Below, one piece after another: positions 9,887 to 21,539 of a stretch of 64,000 bases of DNA. The notes under the pieces are model-generated. The model was not told where the DNA came from. It saw only the letters and a list, made by a program, of their open reading frames with translations, and did no database searches. The position numbers were made by a program, and so were the translations under genes. Source of the DNA: Symbiodinium natans (taxonomy: Eukaryota; Sar; Dinophyceae; Suessiales; Symbiodiniaceae); NCBI GenBank assembly GCA_905221605.1, contig CAJNDS010001001.1, forward strand, positions 284,049-348,048, given 5' to 3'. The number at the start of each line of letters is the position of its first letter. The stretch's first letter is position 1.

Positions 9887-9950
9887 CACTTTGCGATCTC
9901 AACTATAGCAACTAGTGCGTTCTCCGCTCTTGTCACCGCCAGGACTTCAG

Positions 9951-9974
9951 CTTGAGCCGGGATTCGGGCTACGC
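9951..9974 (-). promoter_or_regulatory. possible degraded relict spliced leader
   Basis: About 64 bp upstream of the ATG of the secreted protein gene, the minus strand reads CGTAGCC, eight bases, then GGCTCAAG. The conserved dinoflagellate spliced leader contains CGTAGCC, five bases (ATTTT), then GGCTCAAG. Both arms match exactly; the middle differs in length and sequence. Such relicts are known where trans-spliced mRNAs were copied back into dinoflagellate genomes. The match is short and could be chance. Confidence 0.35.
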
Positions 9975-10740
9975 TTTATAGGGCTTCAGGGGCTGACGGG
10001 TTTATCCGGTTCTGGGCTAAGCCCCTAAACTTCTAAATGCGCACCGCCCTCATTCATGCGCGCTGTCGAGTTGATGCAGAGGCAGACTTGAAGGTCATGG
10101 GTCCAACTTCTTGGCATAGGAGGCTGCCGCCCCTGCAACATTCGATCCTAGCCGTTTGGAGCGCAGAAAAGCATGAGGAGGCTTCTGGTTATGCCGGTTC
10201 CATGATCTAAGGACATGTGTATGGGTCCTCTCGATGTTTAAGGTGTTTTTTCTGGCATGCAATCCAATGACTTCAGCTAATTGAGCTTTTTGGTGGCAGA
10301 CTTTAAACGCAATAAACACCTAGTACAGAAGAAAGAATGCACACCATACGCCGTACAGCTGCATATCAAAGCATGTGTTTCAAACAAGTTTGTGGTAGCT
10401 TCACGGGAGATGAGTACTAGCCCCTAACATAACTTTGCGCAACATGAGCAATTGCCTACTTCAAACCATCACGCAGTCAAATTGACATTTGTCATTGAAG
10501 ACTGGGCAACTAACTTCTTGCCGAAGAGCGTGCCGCTCGCCCCCACCCCTCCCCCCACAAAACACAAGGACTGGGTCTCTACAACCCCCGTAAGTCATGT
10601 AGCACCGGGCCTGCCATGGTAGCGGAGGGTCCGTTGGGTTTCGCCCTTCCGCCATGGACGTGGATTGGGCCAATGTGGCTGCGTAGTGGCTGCGAGCTGC
10701 AAGGGGTTTAGGGTCTACTCAAGAAGTCCGGCCCATCAAC
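9975..10740. other. no gene recognised
   Basis: Upstream of the secreted protein gene: unique, array-free DNA with only short frames. Confidence 0.5.
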
Positions 10741-10838
10741 AGGGCTTGTGATAAGCCTCCTTAAAGTCCTCTGTCTAAGTAGGCTATAAGTAAATCTCTA
10801 ATTGGGGTTATAAGTACCCATGAGAACCTCCAAGTAAG
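10741..10838. mobile_element. family E element, right half
   Basis: It carries TCCTCTGTCTAAGTAGGCTA and ends GGGTTATAAGTACCCATGAG followed by AACCTCCAAGTA, the family E terminus. Confidence 0.5.
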
Positions 10839-10915
10839 CAAGGACAAGCAAAACTTCACAATAAGTCTTGGCTCAAACTTCGTTGCACCTTTTGGGGTAG
10901 GGGGATAGTTTAGGT

Positions 10916-10944
10916 GGGGGGGGGGGGGGGGGGGGGGGGGGGGG
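10916..10944 (+). repeat. poly(G) run
   Basis: 29 consecutive G. Confidence 0.9.
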
Positions 10945-11569
10945 TGCGTGGGATCCCATGATGTAAACCAGGAATGGCAAGGTTTGCAGGGTTTGGGGCT
11001 TCGGGCTTCCCGGCCTCCGAATGGTCAGCTCGGTCTTAACCCTAAACCCTAAACCCTAAACCCTAAACCCGGTGCCTCGTCGGCGCTTTCCCTTTCCTGA
11101 AGAGGCCTTAACTGGGATCCTCTCCGTCCCAATGAGGGAAGACGAAACACTTCCCAAAGGGACGACCTGATCGTTAGCACCATCTGGGTTGCGAAAACGT
11201 GCTTAGAGGCTATTTGCAAATTCAGACTTCGTAGCATTTACCGGGGTTGCAGGGACGCCCCTAGATGCCCCAGGTCCAAAATCTAACCTACTGATCCTAA
11301 ATCTTGCCAATTAAAGCCTGGCTGGCCTGAGTCTGCTCCCGCAGTCCCAGAAGCCTGGGGCAGGAACGGAGGATGCGGTTCAGAAAAAAAGGCAAATCGC
11401 GTTTCATCTAACATGCCAGTGTGGCTCATCTCGAAACAAGAGGGGATAGGTGCGACTGGAACAGGATGGTCGGGCTTAAGCACTACACGACACACAAGCC
11501 AAAATCGAATCAACCGCACGCACTCGCCTAGTTCCACAGGCAGGACAGTGCGGCCTGTAGGAAGAAAAC

Positions 11570-11618
11570 ACCCTAAACCCTAAACCCTAAACCCTAAACC
11601 CTAAACCCTAAACCCTGA
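11570..11618 (-). repeat. CCCTAAA array
   Basis: About seven perfect units. A shorter array of four units is at 11038-11070. Confidence 0.92.
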
Positions 11619-11837
11619 TGCAGTAGGCTTCTGAGCTCTTGCCTCGCCCTTACACACAGTTGAACTGCACAGCTGCCTCCTCTGGCAAATCACTATTGGG
11701 TGTTTCCCAAAATAGGGTTTAGGGTCTAGGGTCTAGGTTCTAAGGTCTAGGGTCCAGGGTTTAGGGTTTCGGGTTTAGGGTCTAGGGTTTCGGGTTTAGG
11801 GGTTAGGGTTTAGGGCAAAGTCTAAGAAGCCCCTTTC

Positions 11838-12715
11838 AAAACCCTAACCCCTAACCCCTAACCCCTAACCCCTAACCCCTAACCCCTAACCCCTAACCCC
11901 TAACCCCTAACCCCTAACCCCTAACCCCTAACCCCTAAACCTAACCCCTAACCCCTAACCCCTAACCCCTAACCCCCAACCCCCAACCCCTAACCCCTAA
12001 CCCTACCTAACCCCTAACCCCTAACCCCTAACCCTACCTAACCTAACCCCTAACCCCTAACCCCTAACCCCTACCCCTAACCCCTAACCCCTACCCCTAA
12101 CCCCTAACCCCTAATAACCCCTAACCCCAACCCCCTAACCCCTAACCCCTAATAACCCCTCACCCCTAACCCCAACCCCTAACCCCTAACCCCTAACCCC
12201 TAACCCCTAACCCCTAACCCCTAACCCCTAACCCCTAACCCCTAACCCCTAACCCCTAAACCCTAACCCCTAACCCCTAACCCCTAACCCCTAACCCCAC
12301 CCCTAACCCCTACCCTAACCCCTAACCCCAACCCCCTACCCTAAACCCCTAACCCCTACCTACCCCTAACCCCTAACCCCTAACCCCTAACCCCACCCCT
12401 AACCCCTAACCCCACCCCCCCCAAACCCTAACCCTAACCCTACCTACCCCCTAAACCCCTAACCCTAACCCCTAACCCTAACCCCAACCCCTAACCCCTA
12501 ACCCAACCCAAACCCCAAACCCCAAACCCCTAACACCCCTAACCCTAACCCTAACCCTCAACCAACCCCTCACACCTAACCCCTAAACCCCTCCCCCTAC
12601 CCCTAACCCCCCCCTAACCCCTGACCCCTAAACCTAACCCTAACCCCTAACCCTAACCCCTAACCCCTACCCAAACCTAGCCCTAACCCCTAACCCGGAA
12701 ACCCCTAACCACCCT
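11838..12715 (-). repeat. long variant array, AACCCCT (TTAGGGG) heptamer
   Basis: About 870 bp dominated by AACCCCT units, with sporadic CCCTACC, AATAACCCCT and CCCCAACC variants that increase toward the right end. This is by far the longest array in the window. It differs from all others by C for A at one position of the heptamer. Confidence 0.93.
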
Positions 12716-12718
12716 ATT

Positions 12719-12830
12719 GGGAACACCCACCCCCCCCCACCCCCCCACCCCCCCCCCGCCCCCCCCCCCCCCCCCCCCCCCCCCCCGCCCCCCGCCCCCC
12801 CCTCCCCACCCGCCCCACCCCCCCCCCCCC
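12719..12830. repeat. C-rich homopolymer tract
   Basis: Long C-runs with single A, G or T interruptions follow directly on the AACCCCT array. The complement is G-quadruplex-prone, and sequencing errors are likely here. Confidence 0.85.
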
Positions 12831-14478
12831 AAACTTGACACGAGCATGCCAAAAACGAAAATTCCAGAAGAGGCCTGCAACTGACTCTGCGCCGGCCTCA
12901 GCCGGAGAAGTTTAGGATGTCTTGCTGTGCGGGGTTTAGGGTTTAAGGTTTAGGATCAGGGGTTTGGGGTTTAGGGCTTCAGGTGAAGGGTGTAAAGGGT
13001 TTAGGATTTAGGGAACAGGGTTTAGGGCATAAGGTTTTAGGATCTAGGGTTTATAAGGGCTTAAGTTTAGAGTTGTAGGGCTCGGGGCCCGGGGTTTGAG
13101 ATTTAGGGTTGAGGGATGAGGGGCTTAAGGAGTTTTGGGCTTTGGGGTGCTTAGGGGTTGAAGGGTTTAGAGTGTTAGGGTTTAGGACTCTTGACTATGC
13201 CAAGCACTATATCTAACCTTCCAGGTGAGGACGTCTTGGCAATCCTGCTTGGATGTTCATGGGTACTTGTAAGTAGGGTAATAAGTAGGGTAGCCATATA
13301 AGAAACCTAATGAGCCTTCAAGTGGCGCAAAAGATGGCCTTTCTCACCGTTTTTCTGAGGCACCATGAAGTTCCAAACCACAGAACATACTCCCGAGCCC
13401 ACCTAGATTTAGGGTTAAGGGTTTCAGGAAGCCAGCATCACCAACACTGTAAAACTAGACAACCATGGTGCGGTAAATTTCGCTGGGTTCCCTTAAGCGT
13501 GCTTTGTTTCACGGATTTCGTTGCAGTTGCACACGGACTTGACATTGAACAGCGCGCACTGAGAACCTACCGATTGTAGTGATTGGGTGATGTGCGCAGT
13601 CTTTAGGCAGGGGCTGCCGGATTCAACTTGCGTGGGTGATCGGGTGTTCGTCTGATTTCCTTGACCCCATTGCAACGATCGAGTCGCAGAAGAATAGCCA
13701 CTACAGAGGAGGCATAAACCCACTTGAAGCTGGACTTGCTGACTGCCAGACGCCCATAAACCCTCACCCCTAAGCCTACACCCTAAACACAGTATGAGGG
13801 TGCAGGGTTTGAAGCCTGCGGTGTGGGCATTCCAAGGCTCGGGGAAATTTGAACCCCCTGCGAACAAAATGTGGCTAACTGGGATCCTCAGCAGCTCCAC
13901 GAACTTACAAAGTAAGTGCGCGGATGAAATACCCTAAGGGCTTGTTACCTAGATGGTTCGAGTTTGAGACTCTGCCCTTTGTGAGCCCCTTGGCTCTTAG
14001 CAGGGAATGGCGGGAATTAGGTGCCCTAAATAATCCCTTCAAAGGTTTGGGTAGGGGGATGTATACATGCCCTACTACAAGAATCTTTTGCGAGGTTCTC
14101 AAAAGCTCTGTAGCCCTCGCCACCCTGGCACTTTTCGAGCCCGAAGACCCCCCAAACATCCCACGCGTAGCAGCAGCTCGGATCAACTGAGGGGTGTTCT
14201 CGGGGTACTTCCTTAACCCAATTGTAGGGTTTAGGGCTTAGGGTTTAGGGTTTAGGGTTCAGAGTATAGAGTTTGGGGTTTAGGGTTTAGGGCGTGGGGC
14301 CTCTGCACCCGCAACCCTCAACAAAAGCCAACAAAGGAAGTGGAGAAAAAAAAACAACAAATCCACGGGGTGCCCGGGCGTCATCAAAGGCGACGGGTCG
14401 CCAAAGGAGTGCACGGATGAAGCTCCAAAGGACTCCGCGTCAGAGCCCTGCGCGTGACGTAGTTTAGGGTTCATGACA
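12831..14478. other. no gene recognised
   Basis: Degenerate TTTAGGG-like units to about 13190, a family E copy, then unique sequence. A 135-codon minus-strand frame at 13493-13900 has no motif I can place. Confidence 0.5.
13247..13325. mobile_element. family E palindromic element
   Basis: The left arm GCTTGGATGTTCATGGGTAC with GTAAGTAGGGTAATAAGTAG faces a short right arm ATGAGCCTTCAAGTGG. Confidence 0.5.
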
Positions 14479-14521
14479 ACCCTAAACCCTAAACCCTAAA
14501 CCCTAAACCCTAAACCCTAAA
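14479..14521 (-). repeat. CCCTAAA array
   Basis: About six perfect units. Confidence 0.92.
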
Positions 14522-15786
14522 CTCATGACTGCAGGGTTTAGGGCCCTATAGTCCTTGGGGGTTCTAGGAACCTAGTTAGGGTCCTGGAAGGAAAGGGCTT
14601 AGGCTGGAAGGTTCCGGGTTTCTTTCTTGGTGGCGGGTAGTTCTGCTGACTTTACTTATTTTAGCCTTGACATTGGGTGCCCCATGAAAGGCATCACAAG
14701 TCAAGGTCCTAGCCAGCTTCAGGTTTCGGGAGTTTTCTTCCGTGTGTTGTTGTTTTGAGGCCGAGGCATTTACAGCCTCCGAGTCTTGAAGGGCACGAGG
14801 ACGATACAAGCTTCAGGGTCTGAAGGGCTTTGGGGTTCGTGTCGACGCGGGTCCGCCTTAGATGCGCAGTCGCTGCGGTCTAGGTACGCTTCCGCCCCGC
14901 CCTGCAAAGCCAGCTTGGCACCTTCCAGTTTTTGGGCACCCACTTGGTCGGGTCAGGACGGTTCCACTCCCACATCCCGAACTAGCCGCTCTCGGGGCCT
15001 TTCTCATGAACAGGGCAATTCTTGCCAAGTCTAGACAGCATTTATGACGATTCTTGACATTCTTGGGTAATTATCCAGGCTCCTGGGCCCTAAGCCCTAG
15101 ACCTAACAAGCACTAAACCCTACACTCCCTTAAGTCTTATGAATCTTCGCCCGCGTTCCGAACCCAAAACCCCTAAACCAGCCCTGTAAAGGCTGGCACC
15201 TCGGACAGGGACTCCTCCGTGTCGCAGTGCACGGAAGGCGCGGAGGGTGTCCTTTAACGTTCGGTTTTCACCGCATTCCGGGGGTTTAGGGTTTAGAGTT
15301 TAGTGTCTAGGCTCTAGGGTTTAGGGTTTCGGGTTTTTTTTGTGGGGGGCGAGAAGAAATGTAGAGGGTTGATGGCGATGAGGGATAGGGCACTTGTAAA
15401 GTTGGGGAATCTGGAACTATGGGGCGCCTGTTTTGGGGTTGCCAGATGTCGAAGGTTTCTTCTTGCGCACCCGAGCTTGTACAAACAACCTCCTAAACCC
15501 TAAACCCTAAACCCGAAACCCCAAACCTCCCGCATCAGCTACATCTCGGAATGTCATCGCTCGAATGCACCCGGGAGGGACCTTGAGGAGTACTACAGGG
15601 CTCAGGTTTAGGGTTTTAGGGTTTAGGCTTTAGGCTTTAGGGTCAGGGCTTACCTGGAGGCTCTACTGTAGTTCCTTTTGGGGTTGGCTCTCGGCTCTCT
15701 GAGAAAACGCCCTAAAAAGGTACACTACACAAGGCACTACTGTAGTTCCTCTTGGGTTTACCCTAAACCCTCAACCCTTTTGACAA

Positions 15787-15871
15787 ACCTGAACCCTAAA
15801 CCCTAAACCCTAAACCCTAAAACCCTAAACCCTAAAACCCTAAACCCTAAACCCTAAACCTGAAACCCCAA
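15787..15871 (-). repeat. CCCTAAA and CCCTAAAA array
   Basis: Heptamers mixed with octamers carrying an extra A. Confidence 0.9.
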
Positions 15872-16002
15872 CATGTGCGACCCTTAAAGAGCCTACTGCG
15901 CGGGAAGCCCATGGGTCGGCTTACGGGTGCATGACAAGTGAACCGACCCGTTGTAGTTGGCCCCTTCATCCCGCTCCACGCGCGTGTGCTTTTCCACTAA
16001 GT

Positions 16003-16060
16003 TGGTTTAGGGTTTAGGGTTTAGGGTTTAGGGTTTAGGGTTTAGGGTTTCGGGTTTAGG
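16003..16060 (+). repeat. TTTAGGG array
   Basis: About eight units, last one TTTCGGG. Confidence 0.92.
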
Positions 16061-16216
16061 ATTTTTGGCAAGCTACCCAGCAGATCCCCACAAGAGCCTG
16101 GGGTTGAGGGTTGAGGACTTATGGTTGAGGGTTGACTTCTGCACGACCTGTCCAGTCCATCGATCTGTCTTCTGATCACCGAAAACCCGAATAAAAAAAA
16201 AAAAAAAAAAACAAAA

Positions 16217-16400
16217 ACGAAACCTCTTAAACCCCTAAACCCCTAAACCCCCTAAACCCTTAAACCCTTAAACCCTTAAACCCTTAAACCCTTAAACCCT
16301 TAAACCCTTAAACCCTTAAACCCTTAAACCCTTAAACCCTTAAACCCCTAAACCCTTAAACCCTTAAACCCTTAAACCCTTAAACCCTAAACCCTTAAAA
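16217..16400 (-). repeat. 8-mer variant array CCCTTAAA
   Basis: About twenty CCCTTAAA octamers, with a few CCCCTAAA units at each end. A 20-nt A-rich run precedes it. Confidence 0.93.
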
Positions 16401-16528
16401 AGCCCTAAGCCCTACAGCCCTAAACCAGAGAAGCTCCAAGAACCATTCGGTTTGCCATTCGGAGGTTCCCGAAAAAAGGGGTACCCTGTTTAAGGGGGGT
16501 ACCTTAAGGGGGGTTCGATTCTATTTGG

Positions 16529-16615
16529 GGTCTAAAGACCCTAAACCCTAAACCCTAAACCCTAAACCCTAAACCCTAAACCCTAAACCCTAAGCCCTAA
16601 GCCCTAAACCCGAAT
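16529..16615 (-). repeat. CCCTAAA array
   Basis: About twelve units, the last few CCCTAAG. Confidence 0.92.
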
Positions 16616-16727
16616 GCCCATTTTGGGGGACAAAAGGAGGCCTGCAGCCATCCTCCTCCTCTGCCCTGCCTCAGTAGATTTGGGGGCTTCAGATTTGGGC
16701 TTTTTGGGATTTGGGGGTGTTGGGGCC

Positions 16728-16840
16728 CCAAGCCCTAAACCCTATAGCCCTAAACCCTAAACCCTAAACCCTAAACCCTAAACCCTAAACCCTAAACCCT
16801 AAACCCTAAACCCTAACCCTAAACCCTAAACTCTACACCC
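16728..16840 (-). repeat. CCCTAAA array
   Basis: About fourteen units with rare variants. Confidence 0.92.
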
Positions 16841-17431
16841 TCAACCCCATGCTTACCCTGAGGACGTCTCTGGGATCCCGGGGGGCAGGGATCTTTGGGT
16901 TTGGGGATACCCACCTCTGGGTCTGTTTGTTATATAATTCTAACTATTTCTGAGTATTATGATTAATTCTTATTCTTTGGGCTTTATGGTTTTCTTTTTT
17001 TCGTGGATATGGAGTTTTGGGTTTAGAGGTTGGGGTTTATAGTTTTGAGTTTTTCACGGGCTTGGAATATCACCAGATTGCGGCAACTGCAGCTGCCCAG
17101 GCGAATGCGGGCGCTAAGTTGTGCTGCGAGTGTTGCCAATGCTAAGGGTTGCTTTTAAGGAGCCATCATGGATGGTTCCACCGAAGACTTCTTTAGACTT
17201 TAGCCTGCTCAGAAGCCCTAGAACACATAGAACACAAGTCTTGAAGCATTGAGAGGGTTTAGGGTTTGGGTTTAGGGTTTAGGGTTTAGGAGCGTTTTAC
17301 ATCGAAGCCTTCATGACCAAGCCCTACCCCTATCCATGCCCGAAGCTGAAATCCAGCGAGCCTTATGCCAGTCCCAAGCCTGACTGTAGGAACACCCGAG
17401 TTACCCGGAGACACCCCATATTTTTGGCCTA

Positions 17432-17471
17432 CCTAAACCCTAAACCCTAAACCCTAAACCCTAAACCCTAC
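17432..17471 (-). repeat. CCCTAAA array
   Basis: About five perfect units. A plus-oriented array at 17608-17660 lies close by. Confidence 0.9.
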
Positions 17472-17950
17472 ACCCTTCTAGAATCTCTGCAAGACCCTTC
17501 GGGCTCCGTGCTGCGCGCGGAGGCGAACATCTCTGACAGCCGTGGCGAGGCCGAGGGCACTCGGACAAGGCCTGGGGAGAATGCCCACGGGTTCCAGGCC
17601 TTGAGTCTAGGGTTTAGGGTTTAGGGTTTAGGGTTCAGGGTTTAGGGTTTAGGGTGTTTTTTGTAGGGTTTTAGGGTTTGAGGTCTAGGGTTGAGGGTGA
17701 AGGGTTTCCGGGGGCTTTCAAGGGATTCAATCGTTCGGTTACTAGAACCCTTGAGGGGCGCAATGCCAAAGGCCCTGGCAGGAAAGGGTAGGGGAACACT
17801 TCGGGGTGGATCCATGATGCAACCCTAAGCCCTAAGCCCTAAACCCTAAACTACCCCAAACGAACTACAACTCAGGGTCCAGGAGTCCAGGCATTGGTTG
17901 AGCGTGACAGAGCGAGAAGCACAGGGAAGCTCAGCAGTACTCCTCATGGA

Positions 17951-18066
17951 CTCCCCTCCTCCTAGGTCCCCCCCTTGGATCACCTTTATCCCTACATGGC
18001 TTTACTTATGAGGGGAAGCTAGGGGGGGGGGGGGGGTAGTTTTGAGGGGGGTAGAAGGGGAACCCC
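17951..18066. mobile_element. family H element with C-run and G-run arms
   Basis: The left side CTCCCCTCCTCCTAGGTCCC and the right side GAGGGGAAGCTAGG followed by a G-run and GTAGAAGGGGAACCCC pair imperfectly. Confidence 0.5.
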
Positions 18067-18517
18067 GAAACTCAGTAGCACGCTTTGCTGTTCCGGCTGC
18101 TCTGCTGCAGCTGCCTGGTGAAGGATCGCTTACCGGGGGAGTTGAGGGTTTAGGGTTTCGGGTGTAGCGTGTAGGATTTTGGGTGCTTACCGGAAGAGTT
18201 CATGACAGGTCTACCCAAAACCGTGCACCAATTCCTGTAAAGCCTGTGTCTTCCTAAATGACCTGCGAACCCCGGCTCTCAAGGTGGTGGGGTTTAGGGG
18301 CTTAAAGGGGTTCTGTGCTCCCTGCGAACGATTGTGAACAAGTGTAGTATACCAACTTTGGGCTTGAATGGCTTGAACATGTATAGGGTTTAGGGTTTAC
18401 AGGTTGGACCTTTAGAGCTCGGAAAACTAATTGAGGGCAGGGCTAAGTTGTCTCAGCTGACACTGTGAGCTGCCCCCCCTTGCAGACATAAACATCTTGC
18501 TCTGCGATGCGAGTCTC

Positions 18518-18614
18518 CCACGGGAATTTACAAGTAGGGTAAGGTCTGCAACTATTCATCGACGTATCTAAGTCACTTATGATCCTACCTATCTGCACCC
18601 ATGAGTCTTCAAGC
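18518..18614. mobile_element. family E element, diverged
   Basis: TTTACAAGTAGGGTAAGG on the left; CACCCATGAGTCTTCAAGC on the right. Confidence 0.42.
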
Positions 18615-19537
18615 AAGCTAAGCATGGTTTAAGCAAGCCTCTTTCGCACTCTCTCTACAAAGTCTCTTCTGCCAGTCGCTTTCCGGGTTTTATTTGAGGA
18701 CTGCAGCGAGACTTTTCGATGGCGGGGGAGTGGTTTATAACTCAAGAAACGCGGCCACCTGCCACTTCACGAAATGCGCAGTGCGGGGCTTTAGGCCTCC
18801 TGATGTTTAGGGTTTAGGAGTCCCCCACCCCCCCGCCCCCCCCTCCCCAACTGAACTCTGCGTCCTTTCAGCCCTGAAGTTGACAAGGCTTCCATTGGAC
18901 TCATGGGTGCAGGGGTGGAGGCTGTGATTCAGGGTGGTTCTATATATAGGGTGCTTCAAGAAGCGCTGCGCCCGAAAGCAACAGCTCCCAACCACCACAC
19001 CCCTGCGTTTCCTAGAAGCCTGGCCTGCTCTTCGGGCACGCGCCTGGCATCACAAGGTTGCAGTTAATAGGCTACCCTTGGTGAAGGAGCGTGGCTGAAT
19101 TCAGCAGGTCTCCCTCCCATGCATTGTTCTCTGTTCTTGCTGGTCCACGCAATGGGAATCTGACACTGACTCTGCGACCCAAATCCAAACTTGAAATGTC
19201 CCAACGTCCCCCGCCCGACACTATGCAGGGGCAGATGATGGTTTGGGGCGAAGCGGGTGACACTGGACAGACGCTCAATAAACCTTGGGGACCACATGAC
19301 CTCCCAAGCGGACTTATGGTTCTTACACCGTACTAGAAGTAGAGGTTGTACAGGGTCCCTAAACCCTGATTAAACCCTAAACCGCCTAAACCCATGTACC
19401 TTGCTAGGAAATATGAAGGCTATGACCCGAAGTTTAGCGTTCATTTTGGTCCCTAGAAGGGAAGGATCCTACCCCCCTTCCCCAAGCTTGCCGGGCCTGT
19501 GTAGATGCAGCCCCACGGAAGAAGCCTTGCAACCAGG

Positions 19538-19640
19538 GTTTAGGGTTTAGGGTTTAGGGTCTTTAGACCCCAAATAGAGGGAGGGTTTAGGGTTTAGGGT
19601 TTAGGGTTTAGGGTTTTGAGCTTAGGGTTTAGGGTTTAGG
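19538..19640 (+). repeat. two TTTAGGG arrays around GGGTCTTTAGACCCC
   Basis: Two short arrays are separated by a small palindrome-like segment, GTCTTTAGACCCCAAATAGA. The reverse complement of this segment occurs at 16510-16530, also next to an array. Confidence 0.8.
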
Positions 19641-19749
19641 GCGCTAAGACCCAACACAAAACATCCACAAAAACAAAGCCCCCTAAGCGCGATCTATAGC
19701 CATGACTTCTTTTTTTTTGCGCCTTATGTGTTGTCAGGTGCACATGGTG

Positions 19750-19848
19750 CACAGGCTGTGAGGGGAGATTGCGGTAGGGATTGCCGTCTTTGACCTCACT
19801 ATCTTGCGTGGCGCGCAAGCTGTCAGGGGAGATTGCAGTAGGGATTGA
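19750..19848. repeat. direct repeat flanking a spacer
   Basis: AGGGGAGATTGC.GTAGGGATTG occurs at 19760-19782 and again at 19826-19848. The second copy runs into the CCCTAAA array at 19853. Confidence 0.7.
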
Positions 19849-19852
19849 ACCC

Positions 19853-19939
19853 CAAACCCTAAACCCTAAACCCTAAACCCTAAACCCTAAACCCTAAACC
19901 CTAAACCCTAAACCCTAAACCCTAAACCCTAAACCCTAA
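19853..19939 (-). repeat. CCCTAAA array
   Basis: About twelve perfect units. Confidence 0.94.
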
Positions 19940-20001
19940 GGAAGTATTGCTGGAGGCGGGCCCGTGCTCGGGAACTGGAATGAGCCACAGGCGGACCTAC
20001 C

Positions 20002-20110
20002 GGAGCTTCATGGGTACTTGCAAGTGGGGTTATAGTAGGGTAACTTTGCATGTCACCTGATTTGGGCTACTTATGACCCTACTTACAAGCACCCGTGAAT
20101 CTTCAAGTAG
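20002..20110. mobile_element. family E palindromic element plus nearby single arm
   Basis: Arms CTTCATGGGTACTTGCAAGT and CTTACAAGCACCCGTGAATC. A lone right arm (CTTATAAGTACCCATGAACC) follows at 20147-20176. Confidence 0.6.
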
Positions 20111-20471
20111 CGGCAGCCTAACTTTTAAACCCTAAGCCCTAACCCCTACTTATAAGTACCCATGAACCTTCAAGTACATCTGAGCCTTAGTGCAGGGCTC
20201 CGGGCGTGTGACAAGGAATGTGAAGTCGCTTGGGCAGGATGAGGAAAGCTTAGGGTTTGGGGTTTAGTGTTATAGGGTTAGGGGTTTAGGGATTTAGGAT
20301 CTTCGGGTGACAGGGTTTAGGCTTCAGGGTTGTGGGTTCCGGGAACCCTTTCCCCAAAGCACAAGATGAACTCGGCGCTGTCTGAGCCCGGTGCAGAGAG
20401 ACTCCAGTCCAAAGCATCGGCCTCATTGCAAGGATGTGGGGCAGGGCCCTTGACGCCTCTTTAACCGGTGC

Positions 20472-20570
20472 CTTGGGATGTTCCCTGAAACTAACAGTCC
20501 TGAATAGGGATGATAGTAGAGGGTACGAGAATTTCTTCCAGTTTCAAGGCCCGCTAGTGTAAGAAGGTAT
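20472..20570. mobile_element. family C element, partial
   Basis: The left arm (TTGGGATGTTCCCTGAAACT, then AACAGTCC) is clear. The right arm is weak (CGCTAGTGTAAGAAGG). Confidence 0.45.
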
Positions 20571-20775
20571 GCCTTTCAACCATCCCCAACATATACGGGG
20601 CTTTATGACTCAGCAACGGGGGGAATGAGTCCCGGCCAGAAGCTGTCCAATGTCCAGAAAGCGTTCAACTCTTGAAGAGTTCCTATATCCAGCTGAGAAT
20701 AAGGAATTCTGGGACCGTCTTTCAGCTGGAAGCAGCTCCACCACCCCCAAAGTTTATGGCTTAGGGTTTATGATC

Positions 20776-20872
20776 CCCCCCCCCCCCCCCCCCCCCACCC
20801 CCCCCCAAAAACCCCAAAAAGTGGGGTTTTTTTTGGCTTTTTTTTTTTTTTTTTTTGGGGGGGGGGGGGGGG
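20776..20872. repeat. C-run/A-run then T-run/G-run snapback
   Basis: Long C-runs with short A-runs are followed by complementary T- and G-runs in reverse order, giving a potential hairpin of about 95 bp. A similar C-run to G-run pair is at 36739-36795. Confidence 0.7.
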
Positions 20873-21346
20873 GTTGAGGCCGTCCACTCCTCATTCGCTC
20901 GCTTCAAAGCCCTGAGCCCTGAGCCACAAGTCCTAAACAGCCTGGCCTTCAAAAAAACCGCAAGCCCCAACAACGCGGAACCCCTAAAACAGCACAACAT
21001 GCCCGTGTACTGCCAGAAGCCAAGTTGTTGTTCCCTTCTACGGGGGCTAGTCACCGCATGCTGACATTATACCTTAAGAACTGAAGAACCAAAAATTTCG
21101 ACGTTTTTTTGCAGGTTCGTAGTACAGATTCACTTGTATAGGATTCTTAGGTAGAAGCTACGATGAAGCTCGTTGTACAGAACCTCTTGTATAGGATTTC
21201 TTAGGTATATAAGCTACGACAAAGCAGGCTCTGGGATCTCAAGGGAGGGTGCAATGGCCATCGTCTAGGTCTCCGAGCCCCCGCTTTGGAGGGCAGCTGT
21301 CGATCCGCCTGGAGCCGTAGCCCTGCACGGCAAAAGTTATGGGGCT

Positions 21347-21455
21347 GGGTTGAGGGTTTAGGGTTTAGGGTTTTAGGGTTTAGGGTGTTTAGGGTGTTTA
21401 GGGTGTTTAGGGCGTTTAGGGTTTTAGGGTTTTTAGGGTTTTAGGGTAGGGTCTA
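21347..21455 (+). repeat. TTTAGGG and GTGTTTAGG array
   Basis: Heptamers plus GGGTGTTTA and GGGTTTTTA variants. Confidence 0.85.
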
Positions 21456-21539
21456 CATATTGGGGCTTATAGTGCTTGCTGACTTTGTTTTCTTGATGGG
21501 GTCCCTGCATAAAGAGCCCACGGGGCTTGATGCGTAAGT

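Larger units (their letters stand above)
17661..19537. other. no gene recognised
   Basis: Unique sequence between family H and E copies. An 81-codon plus-strand frame at 19091-19336 ends inside a lone family B arm (CCTTGGGGACCACATGACC). No family was assigned. Confidence 0.5.

Noticed and set aside
13493-13900. 135-codon minus-strand frame
   Set aside because: No motif, signal or repeat structure, and composition is similar to neighbouring non-coding frames.
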